A stretch of 64,000 nt of DNA. It comes from Sphaerolaimus hirsutus (lineage: Eukaryota; Nematoda; Chromadorea; Monhysterida; Sphaerolaimidae). Shown here piece by piece: positions 13,001-21,972 of this stretch. Every line of letters starts with the position of its first letter. The stretch's first letter is position 1. The position numbers and the translations under genes were made by a program. Under the pieces are notes generated by a model. It was not told the origin of the DNA, searched no databases, and worked only from the letters and a program-made list of their open reading frames with translations. Location: contig OZ038457.1 of NCBI GenBank assembly GCA_964036195.1, forward strand, positions 11,063,147 through 11,127,146, read 5' to 3'.

Positions 13001-15189
13001 ATCTAATGATTGGTTCAGAGAGTTATGGTGGATTAACAGTAGGTAATTACAAGTGCGCACTCGGCAGACTATACCTTTGAGTCCATCAGATGCGTAGGTG
13101 CCGAAGTGCCACATGGCGTAGCGGGGCGAGTGGCTTGCGCCCAGGATGTCGCTGAAGTGCGTCAGGTGCACCACTGTATAAAATAGTCTGTTTAGTTGCA
13201 ACGGAAACTACACTCAAAGTGGAAAAGTGTCATCTGGCTGCAAAAAAACTCACAATGTGGAAAGTCCTTTGGGTGCGTGTGTCTGGACCACTTGCCGTCG
13301 AACAGGAGCTCGTACTTAGCCTCGTCGCAGGCGCAGCACTCCTTGGCGCTGTCGTCGGGCACGCGCGCAGCGAAATTGGCTGTAGAATGTGACAAGTGGA
13401 ATGAGGTTGTGTTTTGATGAGTTTGTGAGAAGTGGAGAAGATTCAGAAAAGTATAACAAATAACAATTTCTGAAGTAGAATCTAACAGATAGATCGTTGA
13501 AAAAATGTAAACAGACCTTGACGGGCTTCTTTGCCGGCTAAAATATGTGCTAAATCGCTATCACGCTAGATAATTTATCACATTGTGATAATTCTTGTAT
13601 GCACTCTACATGTAAATAAAAAAGCACCATACACAGTGTACAGTATCCAATCCAATCTGACTGATCTATGAAAAACGAATTTTCAAATACCGTGTTTCCT
13701 CAAAATACCCCCTCAAAATGGACACTATGAATTTATAAACCCCCTGGGGGTATTTCAAGGAAATACGGTATTCCATCTTCAAACCACAACCAACCACTTG
13801 CACAAAATCTCCTGCTCAAGTGATCATCATCCATGTACCACGTGTTTCCATACTGCAACACGGCCGCCCGGAACGTGACACATCCGCTGTCTTGCACGGG
13901 CGCCGTCCAAGTCGCGTGCGCCTCTGTTTTGGGCGACAAACTGCTCTGGTGCACGCCGTAGGGGCACATGGGGTTCGTTGTGGACCCTGGAGGGTGGTGA
14001 TTATTGATGTAGGGTTTGAGTAGGGTAGGTTTTTTGTGGAATCTACTGTACACTTTACAGTGGAATCTACCATATACCTTTGAATAAGAGAACAAGTTTT
14101 TTATACTTTTCTCATCTTGCATTCACTTAACTGAATTTGGTGCAAAATGTATCAATGTAAATAGGTAGTATGGTCACATTCCCTCTAGTCAAATCAGCGG
14201 TCCGATCCCATAAGCTACATCCGATTTTGTAACAAATAAATAAATATCAACAATGATCAAAGTGTACACAAGTCGCCGTCCATGCTGTTTACTCTCTCTA
14301 ATGAATTATGGTAGGATTCTACACATGCTTTGCGGTCCGCCAAGTATACAATGAATCATTTGCCCCAATTTTAAAGCACCTGAATTATCCATGCCGTCCG
14401 CCTGCCTGCCGTCGGCTTGCGACTCGCCCTGGAACTGGCCCGCCGGGTTGCCGCTGTCGTCGAGCGCCACCAGAGTGAACGCGCGGAACGTTTGCACCGT
14501 GTAGCGAGTGGTGCGGCCCATCAGTTTCACTGGCAAGTTTTAAACATGTGTCAAGTTAACGAGTAATCGGCGGGCTAATTACAGACGTCTGGCAGTCATC
14601 CAAAACGTAAAGCTAGTCATCCCAGGAAACACGGCAATCAGTATAAAAAAGCTAGAACACCAAAAACCATCCACACAATCAATCCCGAATCTGACCAGTA
14701 TACATCTCTCCAGGGGCATATCCCTCCAATGTGACGTTGCCACCGGCGCCGTTTCCATTGGCGGTCATCATGTACGGCACGACCATCACCTGGAATCCGT
14801 TGGAGCCGGACATTTTCGACTTGCCCATGGCGCCCGCGGGCGTGCGGTCGCACCGATCCGCCTGGGAACGTGTCGAATCATATTTTAAAAAAATACACGT
14901 TTGTGAAAAGTGCGCCGAGTGTCAAGTGTCATGACAAATGAAAAGCAAAGTGTCAATTGTCATGACAAATGTAAAGTGTCAATTGTCATGCGAAGTTCAG
15001 TAAACATTATTCGTTTTTAATTGACATTTGACGCTTTTCACACTTCACAGGGCTCGCGACTGCTACCTGGTGTGTACAAACAAAGTTTCAACGTGCACAT
15101 CAAAAATTTGTGTATTTTCTTACCCGTTCATGCCGAGTGCAGGTAGCAACGTAAATCACCAAAAGCAGCAGAAACGCTCTGCGACACAT
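4009..15189 (-). CDS. SPON1: F-spondin (spondin-1): reeler, spondin_N, five TSP1 repeats and a Kunitz domain
   Basis: Secreted extracellular-matrix adhesion and axon-guidance protein. 22 coding exons on the minus strand: 15189-15124, 14861-14696, 14529-14380, 13986-13798, 13379-13254, 13173-13075, 12820-12679, 12374-12209, 12133-11993, 11534-11410, 11084-10942, 10598-10505, 10441-10271, 9879-9737, 9488-9358, 9285-9225, 9106-8818, 8467-8297, 7170-6917, 5036-4894, 4339-4264, 4202-4009. All have GT-AG borders and phases that close, giving 1079 aa and a TAG stop. Domains: signal peptide 1-18, reeler about 25-190, spondin_N about 195-400 (landmarks ECCACDEAKYELLFDGKWS, MFGPSPDWLVGVS, PWDAGTDSG), TSP1 repeats near 452, 517, 580, 970 and 1019, Kunitz 643-697, Thr-rich linker 705-745. 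Vertebrate F-spondin is about 807 aa; most of the excess is the Kunitz domain and the linker. The ATG at 15189 heads a clear signal peptide. Confidence 0.93.
4445..4850. mobile_element. AAATGTCA-word foldback split by a GGCGCC-word element
   Basis: The left arm (CTGCAAAATGTCAAATGTCA) and right arm (TGACAATTCACATTTTACAG) are inverted. Between them lies 4548-4808, which starts TAGTGATGTAAGAGCGCC, ends GGCTCTTTTCACACCACTA and is filled with GGCGC/GCGCC words. Flanks CTTTGTAC and CTTTTGAC could be a decayed 8-bp duplication (6 of 8). It lies in F-spondin intron 4340-4893. Confidence 0.6.
5424..5841. mobile_element. T1 element (ACCGTATTACCTCGAA ends)
   Basis: 418 bp with inverted ends ACCGTATTACCTCGAAATAC and TTCGAGGTAATACGGTA. 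The subterminal parts are G- or C-runs separated by TTATTTCGCCAG, and the middle carries TGTACATCATGTATGCAATG-like palindromic sequence. It lies with the T2 copy 6058-6305 in the large F-spondin intron 5037-6916; the rest of that intron shows nothing recognisable. Confidence 0.8.
6058..6305. mobile_element. T2 element
   Basis: It begins TATACTCCAGTGACTTTACA, contains TCACGCTGGAAG and GCGCTTCCAACGTGAAAC, and ends GACTGGAGCATAC. It is thus a TIR pair of the CCAGTGA type at both ends, slightly different from the 3272 copy. Confidence 0.65.
7229..8272. mobile_element. T4 element filling an F-spondin intron, with a nested T3 copy
   Basis: Outer ends TATACTCAGCGGACCGCATG and GCGGTCCGCCGAGTATA are inverted repeats. 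A single shorter copy at 58617-58860 gives the uninterrupted form (CATCATGACGTCAT-like left part; CGTTATCGACTGAGACATAA right part). Here it is expanded by an inner inverted pair (CATTGTCTTTGCGTGAACTT near 7517 against its complement near 7970) and by the T3 element at 7732-7901. It occupies 1044 bp of the 1126-bp intron. Confidence 0.65.
7732..7901 (+). mobile_element. T3 element nested in T4
   Basis: 170 bp, TATACTCGGCGGACACTACA to GGTCCGCCGAGTATA, nearly perfect terminal inverted repeats. Inner CCTACCATAACACATG and TTATTCATCAAATTATGG match other T3 copies. Confidence 0.75.
8609..8792. mobile_element. 184-bp inverted-repeat element (ends GCACACTAGTAC)
   Basis: Ends GCACACTAGTACACAATCGA and GGTGTACTAGTGTGC are inverted. 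The inner stretches CCACAATGAATG and TTCGTTGTGGTAAACTC pair. A related inverted pair flanks 16130-16735, and a fragment is at 5355-5410. It lies within F-spondin intron 8468-8817. Confidence 0.65.
8818..9106 (-). other. SPON1: F-spondin exon 17: threonine-rich mucin-like linker
   Basis: The exon encodes ATSPTTTTTTTTPP, then runs of Thr with Ser/Pro, and later a mixed polar segment (NYPSPEQFHKVESNAIEDL). It separates the Kunitz domain from the C-terminal TSP1 pair. Thr/Pro tracts of this kind are usually O-glycosylated (known); that role here is inferred. On the DNA the Thr tract is an ACA/ACC-rich simple repeat (9000-9100) and so is likely length-variable. Confidence 0.85.
9225..9488 (-). other. 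SPON1: F-spondin exons 15-16: Kunitz domain interrupted by a 72-bp intron
   Basis: Exon 9488-9358 has five Kunitz cysteines to the GC core (VCDLEMVVGQC, PRYYYDKETNQCRRFIYTGC, GNHNQFE). Exon 9285-9225 supplies TEEQCKKLC. The intron 9357-9286 (GTGACAGA ... ATTACATCCAG) is also a multiple of three without stops. The residue at the usual P1 position (after GQC) is His rather than Lys/Arg, so trypsin inhibition is doubtful. Confidence 0.88.
9511..9704 (+). mobile_element. Short TIR element, type T3 (TATACTCGACGGACATCA)
   Basis: 194 bp. It starts TATACTCGACGGACATCACA and ends CCACTCGGTATA, with the T3 inner landmarks CCTACCGTAACC and TTATTCATTTAATTATGGTA. It fills most of the F-spondin intron 9489-9736. 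Relatives lie at 7732 and, inverted, at 21771. Confidence 0.7.
10442..10504 (-). other. SPON1: 63-bp stopless in-frame intron inside TSP1-2
   Basis: GTGCGACGTC ... TTTTCCTCACACGCAG. Its length is a multiple of three and it has no stop, so it reads through as 21 extra residues. Removing it restores CGEGVRTRTRNYADP, the normal TSP1 spacing. Confidence 0.8.
11144..11400. mobile_element. Word foldback (AAGTGAAATGAG arms) next to an F-spondin splice donor
   Basis: Arms made of GTGAAATGAGAAGTGAAAAG-type words are inverted across the centre near 11290. Ends are CCAATTCCGCAAAAGGAGAA and its complement, close to those of the element at 20475. It occupies nearly all of intron 11085-11409 and stops about 9 bp from the donor. 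Confidence 0.65.
12489..12656. mobile_element. AAATGTCA-word foldback with AGACCCTGTA ends
   Basis: It starts CAGACCCTGTAAAATGTCAA and ends CTACAGGGTCTCTG. Repeated ATGTCAAA words fill the left arm and their complements the right. A near twin lies at 53848-53946. It is in F-spondin intron 12375-12678... i.e. between exons 7 and 8 of the minus-strand gene. Confidence 0.6.
13689..13770. mobile_element. Very short T1 element (82 bp)
   Basis: ACCGTGTTTCCTCAAAATAC and TATTTCAAGGAAATACGGTA form inverted ends with almost no interior. It lies in F-spondin intron 13380-13797, 27 bp from the donor. Confidence 0.7.
14915..15050. repeat. GTGTCAA-word inverted repeat in F-spondin intron 1
   Basis: AAGTGTCATGACAAATG words recur three times, followed by complementary ATTGACATTTGACGC. 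It belongs to the same style as 12489 and 53848. Confidence 0.5.
15124..15189 (-). other. SPON1: F-spondin exon 1: signal peptide
   Basis: 22 codons, MCRRAFLLLLVIYVATCTRH then ER, followed by the donor GTAAGA. A basic n-region, a hydrophobic core LLLLVIYVA and a small residue before cleavage (around VATC) make a standard signal peptide. The phase-0 end joins ADRCDRTP in exon 2. Confidence 0.9.
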
Positions 15190-16040
15190 CTCGCAATGAA
15201 ATGGCACACTGGCTAATGAAGTCCAGTTTCAAATGTGCCAGTAAATACAACTGAAATGAGCAATAATAAAATTGGACAGAGCTGCGGGGAATCGCTTTAT
15301 GCCAGCCAGCTAATGGGATGAGCCATTAGGTTGCAATCAATCATCTTGTTGTCCAAAAGTAAAAGCATCCACATTCACACCCCTGTAAACCAAACATGTT
15401 AAAAGTGTGTTCATCGGCGGAAAAGGGTAGACAAGTGTGTTGGGCTTACAATAATGGAAATGGATTTCACATTTCACATTTACGTCTCATGAAATTTTAT
15501 TACAATACAACCCAAAACATCCATAGTACTCAGAATTGTGCGATTAGTAAGGACACCGCGAAATGACATGCTTGCTTTTCTATTTTGGGTAAATATATCA
15601 AAACGCAGTTAAAAGAAAATTCTCCGCCGCCGTACCGCACAGAAGTGTAGGCAAAGGTAAGGCCTAAATACTGCGGCGTGCGGTAGAGACGCATAAAGAA
15701 CAACCATTGCGGGAATAGGAATGTGAATGGCGAACTATTCCATCATAAGCACACAAAAGTGAACTTAGAGAACATAGCTAGGTAGTTTTTCCACGGGCGA
15801 TTCAACATTTTCGAATTTTAGGTGTGCAAACCTTCCCGGCAGCACTTAAGATTCCATGGCGCAGCTGGGCATCTGTATAACTTCGGATCAGCTTTCAATC
15901 CGACTTTATTTGAAATGCAAACACCCACAACCGGTGAAGCGCATGTGGAGCGCATCGTGGCAATAGAAAGATGGAGCATCCCAAAAACCGATGGGTCACG
16001 CAAACCGACCATAGCGCGGCGACAGCCGATCGCGTTATCC

Positions 16041-17059
16041 ACCGTATTTCCTCGAATTACCCCCCACGGGGGGGGGGGGCGGGTATTTTTTCAGTAAATT
16101 TTACGGGCAGGTTAAAGGTGGGGGGATTGTGCCTGCACACACTAGTTTCCACACGAAATTTCGGAAACTCGCAAATCAGCTTAGAACACATTTGAGTTTT
16201 CTACAATGCGGTGGCCGGCAACGACTGAGGCCTTCTGTGCATGTTTACCCGGTGTGCATGTAGACCCTAATTTTCACTCAAAATCGCTAATTTTCATACC
16301 CTTTTTGTAGATTTTCACCTTCAAAATCACTAGTTTAAGTGTTTAATTGTCTATTTTTAGCTGTTTTTTGTAATATATGTGCTTATATACCCATTTTTAG
16401 TAATTTTTCACTTACTTTTGGCGATTTTTCTGCATTTTTTCTACATCTTGAAAAAGCATATATATTGAACCCCTGCGAACCCCCAAACCACCCAAAAATT
16501 ATTTCCCTGCTATCTATCCCTCTAGAGGAGCGATTAGCCATCTATCCGACCCCCTGGAGGGTCAAAATCTAGAATACCCCTGACATGCACAGCGGGTAAA
16601 CATGCACAGAGGCACAGGCCCGCCGGCAACTACAGTTGACGGAGATCAAAAAGGACTCATTGTGGAAAACTCAGTTCAAAGCTCATTTATGAGTTTTCGA
16701 AATTTCGTGTGAACACCTGTGTGCGCAGGGCCATTTCGAGTGGGGGGGGGGTATTATTTCGCCAGAATTTTCTTGAACTCCCAGTACTATTATACCTAAT
16801 TTGTTGTTTGTCACGTACGCTGATGTAAAAAAATGCAACAATAAATGCCATGTATAAGGGTCTAAAGACTTAGGTATAAACCGAAGTATGTAGATGATAT
16901 TTTATAAACCTTGTTGTAACGTAACACAGTAATTATTTTTAACGTGTGTTCCGCATTACCAAGATCACAAACCGCAACTTTTGTTGTGCGTGTTCTCTTC
17001 ACACTCAATATGGGGGGTATTTCGACGGGGGGGGGGGGGTATTTTGGGGAAATACGGTA
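16041..17059. mobile_element. Large T1 element with nested repeats
   Basis: Ends ACCGTATTTCCTCGAATTAC and GGGGAAATACGGTA are inverted. Inside, a second inverted pair (CACACGAAATTTCGGAAACT near 16151 against its complement near 16700) encloses a CTATCTATCC-type repeat (16255-16590) also seen at 23700-24010 and 34215-34400. Confidence 0.65.
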
Positions 17060-17427
17060 TTCACCATCTTTCTCCTCTGAGACTACTTTTGCAGGTGAAC
17101 GTTGAGAGAAGTGCTGAACGAAGGTGAAGCCGCTCAGCTGGGCCGCAGTTGGAGCGGTCAAAGTTGAAATGCGATCCGGAAAAGAACATCGAGCCAATGA
17201 TTGATCGCAAAGAGTCGAACGCAGAGCAACCGGCTGGCTATTTTAATACTGAGAATCCAAGAGTAGTGCTCACAGATATTACACGGCCTGGACATAGGCT
17301 AACGATTGCGAAAAAAACAAGGATATGGCGATTTCGGGCTCGATGCCACGGTACTGCATACGAAACCCGTACAAAGCGGCCCCTTTGATGTATGGTTTTT
17401 TATGTTTACTAGAATTCGGTCCATGTT

Positions 17428-17590
17428 GGGCCCCCACACGCTAGTTGACATCGACACCAAATGTCAACTGGTGCCGATCCCGATTCAAAGCTTGCTGACG
17501 ATCCGACGATCGACGTTCAAACGCTTGCTTTGAATTGGGAACTGAACCAGTTGACATTTGGTGTCGATGTCAACTAGCGTGTGTGGGGCC
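17428..17590. mobile_element. 163-bp MITE with long TIRs
   Basis: GGCCCCCACACGCTAGTTGA and its near-perfect complement bound the element; the pairing runs over 50 bp (CATCGACACCAAATGTCAAC). A diverged second copy is at 52009-52171. Confidence 0.85.
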
Positions 17591-17751
17591 GTTATTGGGT
17601 TCTTTCTCGACAGGTGTAAAAACTATCGTTCAGTGCCATATCATTTTATCGCTCATATCATTCGGTCACAAGTTTTCGGTTTACAAAGCAAAACACCGAA
17701 AAAGATCCATCACAATTCATTGTAAATGACTAACACATTTGGATACCAATT

Positions 17752-18176
17752 ACCGTGTTACCTCGAATTATCCCCCCTTGAATCAACCCCTCCCTCAAAA
17801 TACCCCCAGGTCTGAGCGAGCTGGGGAAAAAAAACTCCGCCCCCACTCGAAATACACTCACCCAAGTTGAGTGTGAATAGAATGTAAATAGAAGTTTACA
17901 TAAGAAATACCGCAGTTTGTGATCATTGTTGAGTGAGTGCAGAACACACATTAAAACAAATGACTGAGTTACATTATGGCAGGGCTTATATGTATACACC
18001 CTTATATATGCCTATAAACACTTATTTACATCTCTGTTATTATTGGATTTTCCTACGTCGAGTATGTGGAATTTCATAATTTTTTTTGGCGTAATAACAC
18101 CCCCTTCGAATTACTCCCTCAAAATTTCCTGGTGAAAAAATAAACCCCCACGGGGGTGATTCGAGGTAATACGGTA
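17752..18176. mobile_element. T1 element
   Basis: ACCGTGTTACCTCGAATTAT to GATTCGAGGTAATACGGTA, with CCCCC/GGGGG subterminal runs as in other T1 copies. The middle resembles that of the copy at 33097. Confidence 0.8.
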
Positions 18177-18289
18177 GATGAAATTCACTATTTGCACAGT
18201 TTGAAAAATGTCACCGGTCAACAGCTAACACATAGACAGAGAATTTGCACTGTACACTTCTGTAATCTATACTCCGTATGCTCTTACTA

Positions 18290-19491
18290 TTAGGTTGTAA
18301 ACTAATGAAGTGTCTTTTTTTCGATTTCATACAAATTTACATTTGTGCATCCCACATTCTTTTGTACGTTGACCGATTTTGATGCCATTTGAGTATGTTG
18401 GGGTTTGGGGTCTGGGCTATGAAGAAATGTTTTTGTTTCCTCGAATAATCCCCCAGTCCCGAGATAAGGGGGTCTATATAAAGGTGGTCATTTTGCATGG
18501 CCGATCTACACATTCACTTTGAACCTTACTCACTCAGCCATTTCTGGGCCAATTTGGATCGTTCGACACTTAAAATGATCAGCACAACCAGTAGATTCCA
18601 TTTTTGTGGTCGGATTAGTGATGTCTAAATTACGTATGCCGATTTGACCCAGTTTTTAAACACCAAAAATAAATTTTTCTAAACATGCTATCATATACTT
18701 TAGACAATGGCGATTCATATACCACAAAAATTATTTCAATATCTCTTTCCAATCAAAAGTGATAGAACTTTAAACTTCCGCCTCCCATATATGTAAATAA
18801 CTAATCAAGAACGATGAATACAGATAACCTGAGCATAAAAATGAAACTTACAGGTTTTTCTGATCATTTTAAGTGTTCATTGGTGGAAATTGGCTGAGAA
18901 ATGGCAGAGATATGGATTTCTGAAGTCACATGCATTTGCTTGTCATGCAGATTTTTCTATTTATTGTTGGGAGGCGAATGTTTAAAGTGATATAACTTTT
19001 GACTGGAGAGAGATATTGAAATAATTTTTGGGCCATATTTATTCTTTTTGTCTATAGTATATGATAGCAACTTCAAAAAAAAATTGTCTTGAAAAATTAT
19101 AATTACGATTATTTTTCATGTTCAAAAACCGGGTCAAATCGGCATACGGGATTAAGACATCACTAACTCGACCACAAAAATTGAATATGCGGATTGTCCT
19201 GGTTTTTTTAAGTGTTGAACGATCCGAATCGGCCCAGAAATGGCTGAGTTATTAAGCTTCAAAGTCAATGTGCATATTGGCCACGTAAAATGACCACCTT
19301 TTTATAGACCCCCCTTATCTCGGGACTGGGGAATTATTTGAGCAAACAAAAACATTTCATCATAGCCCAGACCCCAAACCACAACATACTCAAATGGCAT
19401 CAAAATCGGTCAACGTACAACACAATGGAAAGCACAAATGTATATTTGTATGAGATGGCGAAAAAAGACACTTCATTAGTTTACAACCTAA
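18290..19491. mobile_element. 1.2-kb palindromic foldback with mariner-type ends and TA duplication
   Basis: Both ends read TTAGGTTGTAAACTAATGAA inward and are flanked by TA, as expected for Tc1/mariner. The two halves are inverted copies for over 500 bp each (GATGCCATTTGAGTATGTTG, CCCAGTCCCGAGATAAGGGG, CAGCCATTTCTGGGCC all recur inverted). There is no transposase frame. Divergence between the arms means it is old, not an assembly hairpin. Confidence 0.85.
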
Positions 19492-20474
19492 TAATAATCC
19501 TCAGGAATTCTATTATTGAACATGGCTAGCATTCCAAAATCGGTGATTTTTTGAAAACAGAAACAGAGATAAAAAAAATCCCAGAAAATTTCTCAAAACA
19601 AACATATTTATAATAAATGTCCCGGCGGTTAAAATGTGCCAAATTCTCAATCTATTTACTTATATCAAAGACGTGCGTGCCAGGAATATGTAATAATTAC
19701 CGGGATACTTACATAAACAAAAATTGAGAGAATGGACGTATATGTATTTATCGCTTTGCACCTGGGCTAGCCCTCCCGCGCCTTGTAAAGTGTCACATAA
19801 ATCTGTATATGTAAAAAAGTCCGTAAAAAATTTCTGTTGCGTTTGACGAGCATTTGAAATGTTACCTGAAATCTGCGGATTTGTTTCACCAACTTTTGCA
19901 AGGGGCGGGACTGGACTTTCAGGTTTTTGTGCGGAATGACAAGAAAAATCAAAGGTCTTAAAAAAGTGTTATCTTATAAAGAAATCATTAGAGTGAAAAA
20001 TGAAAAATTTCACTTGACAATACAGCAGGATTGAAACTGTGCAAACATTTCCAATAAACCTATAAAATGACAGCCAATTTCAACCATCCTGCATTTATGT
20101 ACCGTACATAAACACCTGGTTTCTTCATGGTCAGAGTGGTATAATGACAATGAAAAGGATTGGACTGGTACCAAGATTTTTCGAACAAACCACGCTGACA
20201 AACATGGTGAACAAACCAGAGCACGTTGACAATGAGCAATGACAGTTCTGATGTAAATACTCCCGCACCGCATAAAATGTGAAATGGCACTTGATTTTGC
20301 AAGATGTGCTGTAAAATGTAAGGTGACCGGCAAAATTTCATTTTGCGTTTTACCTACGTTTGCGTCAAATTCCACATCAAATTTGACCAATATTATCTGA
20401 CATTTTATAGAGTGCGGGACCGGTCCCGACTGAAACAAAGAAAACAGAATGATGAGGGTAAACTGGCCAACCAC

Positions 20475-21255
20475 CAGGGGCCAGTTCCGCAAGTAGACAA
20501 GTTAAGAGTTAAAAGTTAAGAGTTGAGTAAAATGACAAATGGCAAGTTAAGAGTAAAGTTAAAGTTTAAGAGAAAAGTTAAAGTTTAAGAGTTGAGTTAA
20601 AAGTTGAGTTAAATGTTAAGAGTTGAGTTAAAGGTTGAGTCAAAAGTTGAGTTAAATGTTAAGAGTTGAGTTAAAGGTTAAAAGTTGAGTCAAAAGTTGA
20701 GTTGAATGTTAAGAGTTGAGTTAAAGGTTAAAAGGTGAGTTAAAAGTTGATTTAAAATACAAATGGGTCATTCGTTGCAGAAGCGTGATACGCTGATCTT
20801 CGATCATACTTTGTCCCCACATGGCCATTCTGAAAAAATGTTCCGCGATTTTTTCTTTTTTTAGCGATAATTTTTTTGGATACGTTATTTTCAAATGTCG
20901 TGCATACAACATTGCCAGCATGCCAGCGAACAGCCGTATTAATACCAATTTCACATTTTTATTTTTTAAATATTTTTTTACTATCATTTTCCACTTGTCT
21001 CTTAACTCTCAACTCTGAACTCGACTCTTAACTCTTAACTCAACTTTTAACCTTTAACTCAACTTTTAACATTTAACTCTTAACTCAACTTTTAACCTTT
21101 AACTCAACTCTTAACATTTAACTCAACTTTTAACTCAACTCTTAAACTTTATCTTTTCTCTTAAACTTTAACTTTACTCTTAACTTGACATTTGTCATTT
21201 TACTCAACTCTAAACTTTTAACTCTTAACTTGTCCACTTGCGGAACCGGCACCAG
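20475..21255. mobile_element. GTTAAGAGTTGAG-word foldback
   Basis: Left arm (20500-20755) repeats GTTAAGAGTTGAGTTAAAG. The right arm (20995-21235) is its complement. Ends are GGCCAGTTCCGCAAGTAGAC and the complement of GGTGCCGGTTCCGCAAGTGG. The centre (20760-20990) is non-repetitive with no recognised gene. Flanks CCAACCAC / ATAACCTC agree at 5 of 8 positions, so a duplication is unproven. Confidence 0.75.
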
Positions 21256-21770
21256 ATAACCTCATTCAATTTAACTATTTGAGTTCCAAGAAGACCTGAA
21301 TCTGAAAAGAAAAGCTAAAGACAGAAGGCACAGGATGTTCAACCATGGTGACATAAATCAGTCTGCGTACCATTTAAACAATACCATTTAAACGCGTCAA
21401 AACGCCGCATTTACATAAAATACCTTCAACTTTCAAATCGTGATATCAGCCAACGCAGATAAGCGTCATACCACAAAAAAATAAAATCACAAATTACTGC
21501 GAAGCACCGCAAGTAAATACAACAATCAAAAAGTGGTTAAATAAAGGACAAAAAAATCTTTTACGTGACGATATTCTTACAATACGGCGGAGAATGGATG
21601 GTCCAAACAGAAGTAACCGAAAAAGTCTGCATAACAACCATGGCGTGCTCAAATCGCCTCCTCGTGATCATCATCATCGTTGATGAAGCTCAAATAATTT
21701 TCATTTAACATTGTCGTGTGGTGACCTACAGTGAATGAATGTTAAAACATTGAAAAGTGAAATATTGAAA

Positions 21771-21963
21771 CTCGACGGACAGCAGGTATGTATTTACACA
21801 ATCCTACCATAATTGAATGAATAAAACCTTGTGATAAATTTCGTAATTTATTATTCCATAGTGAAAATAAAATATTATGACGAAAAACTGTATACTTTTT
21901 GGATCCATTATTCAGATGGGTTACGGTAGGTTTCCATACTAAGTGTGATGTCCGCCGAGTATA
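21771..21963 (-). mobile_element. T3 element in the GDPGP1 3' end
   Basis: Inverted T3 copy: CTCGACGGACAG ... GGTTTCCATACTAAGTGTGA, TCCGCCGAGTATA. It begins 9 bp after the GDPGP1 stop codon, so it probably supplies the 3' UTR. Confidence 0.75.
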
Positions 21964-21972
21964 TTAAGCAAC

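Larger units (their letters stand above)
11993..14861 (-). other. SPON1: F-spondin exons 2-9: reeler and spondin_N domains
   Basis: Exons 2-4 give the reeler domain (FRAFTLVALDDSG aligns with the family's FRGFTLIALREN; SGCVTFRAAVLQ with the GCVILKASIVQ strand). Exons 5-9 give spondin_N (KWSRHTHPKDFPH, SHSPRYAMWHFGTYASDGLK, the EIRTIIKARGLW helix, DLYPWDAGTDSGISYM). These correspond block by block with vertebrate spondin-1 without large gaps. Confidence 0.92.
15190..21770. other. Intergenic region between F-spondin and GDPGP1
   Basis: No exon set could be supported. 15820-16040 and 17060-17400 have coding-like composition and may be one older element split by the T1 insertion at 16041. The rest is the listed mobile elements and AT-rich sequence. 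The F-spondin promoter should lie just above 15189; no distinctive motif was found. Confidence 0.5.

Noticed and set aside
20010-20492. 160-codon minus-strand frame
   Set aside because: It overlaps the end of the 20475 foldback and has no recognisable features.
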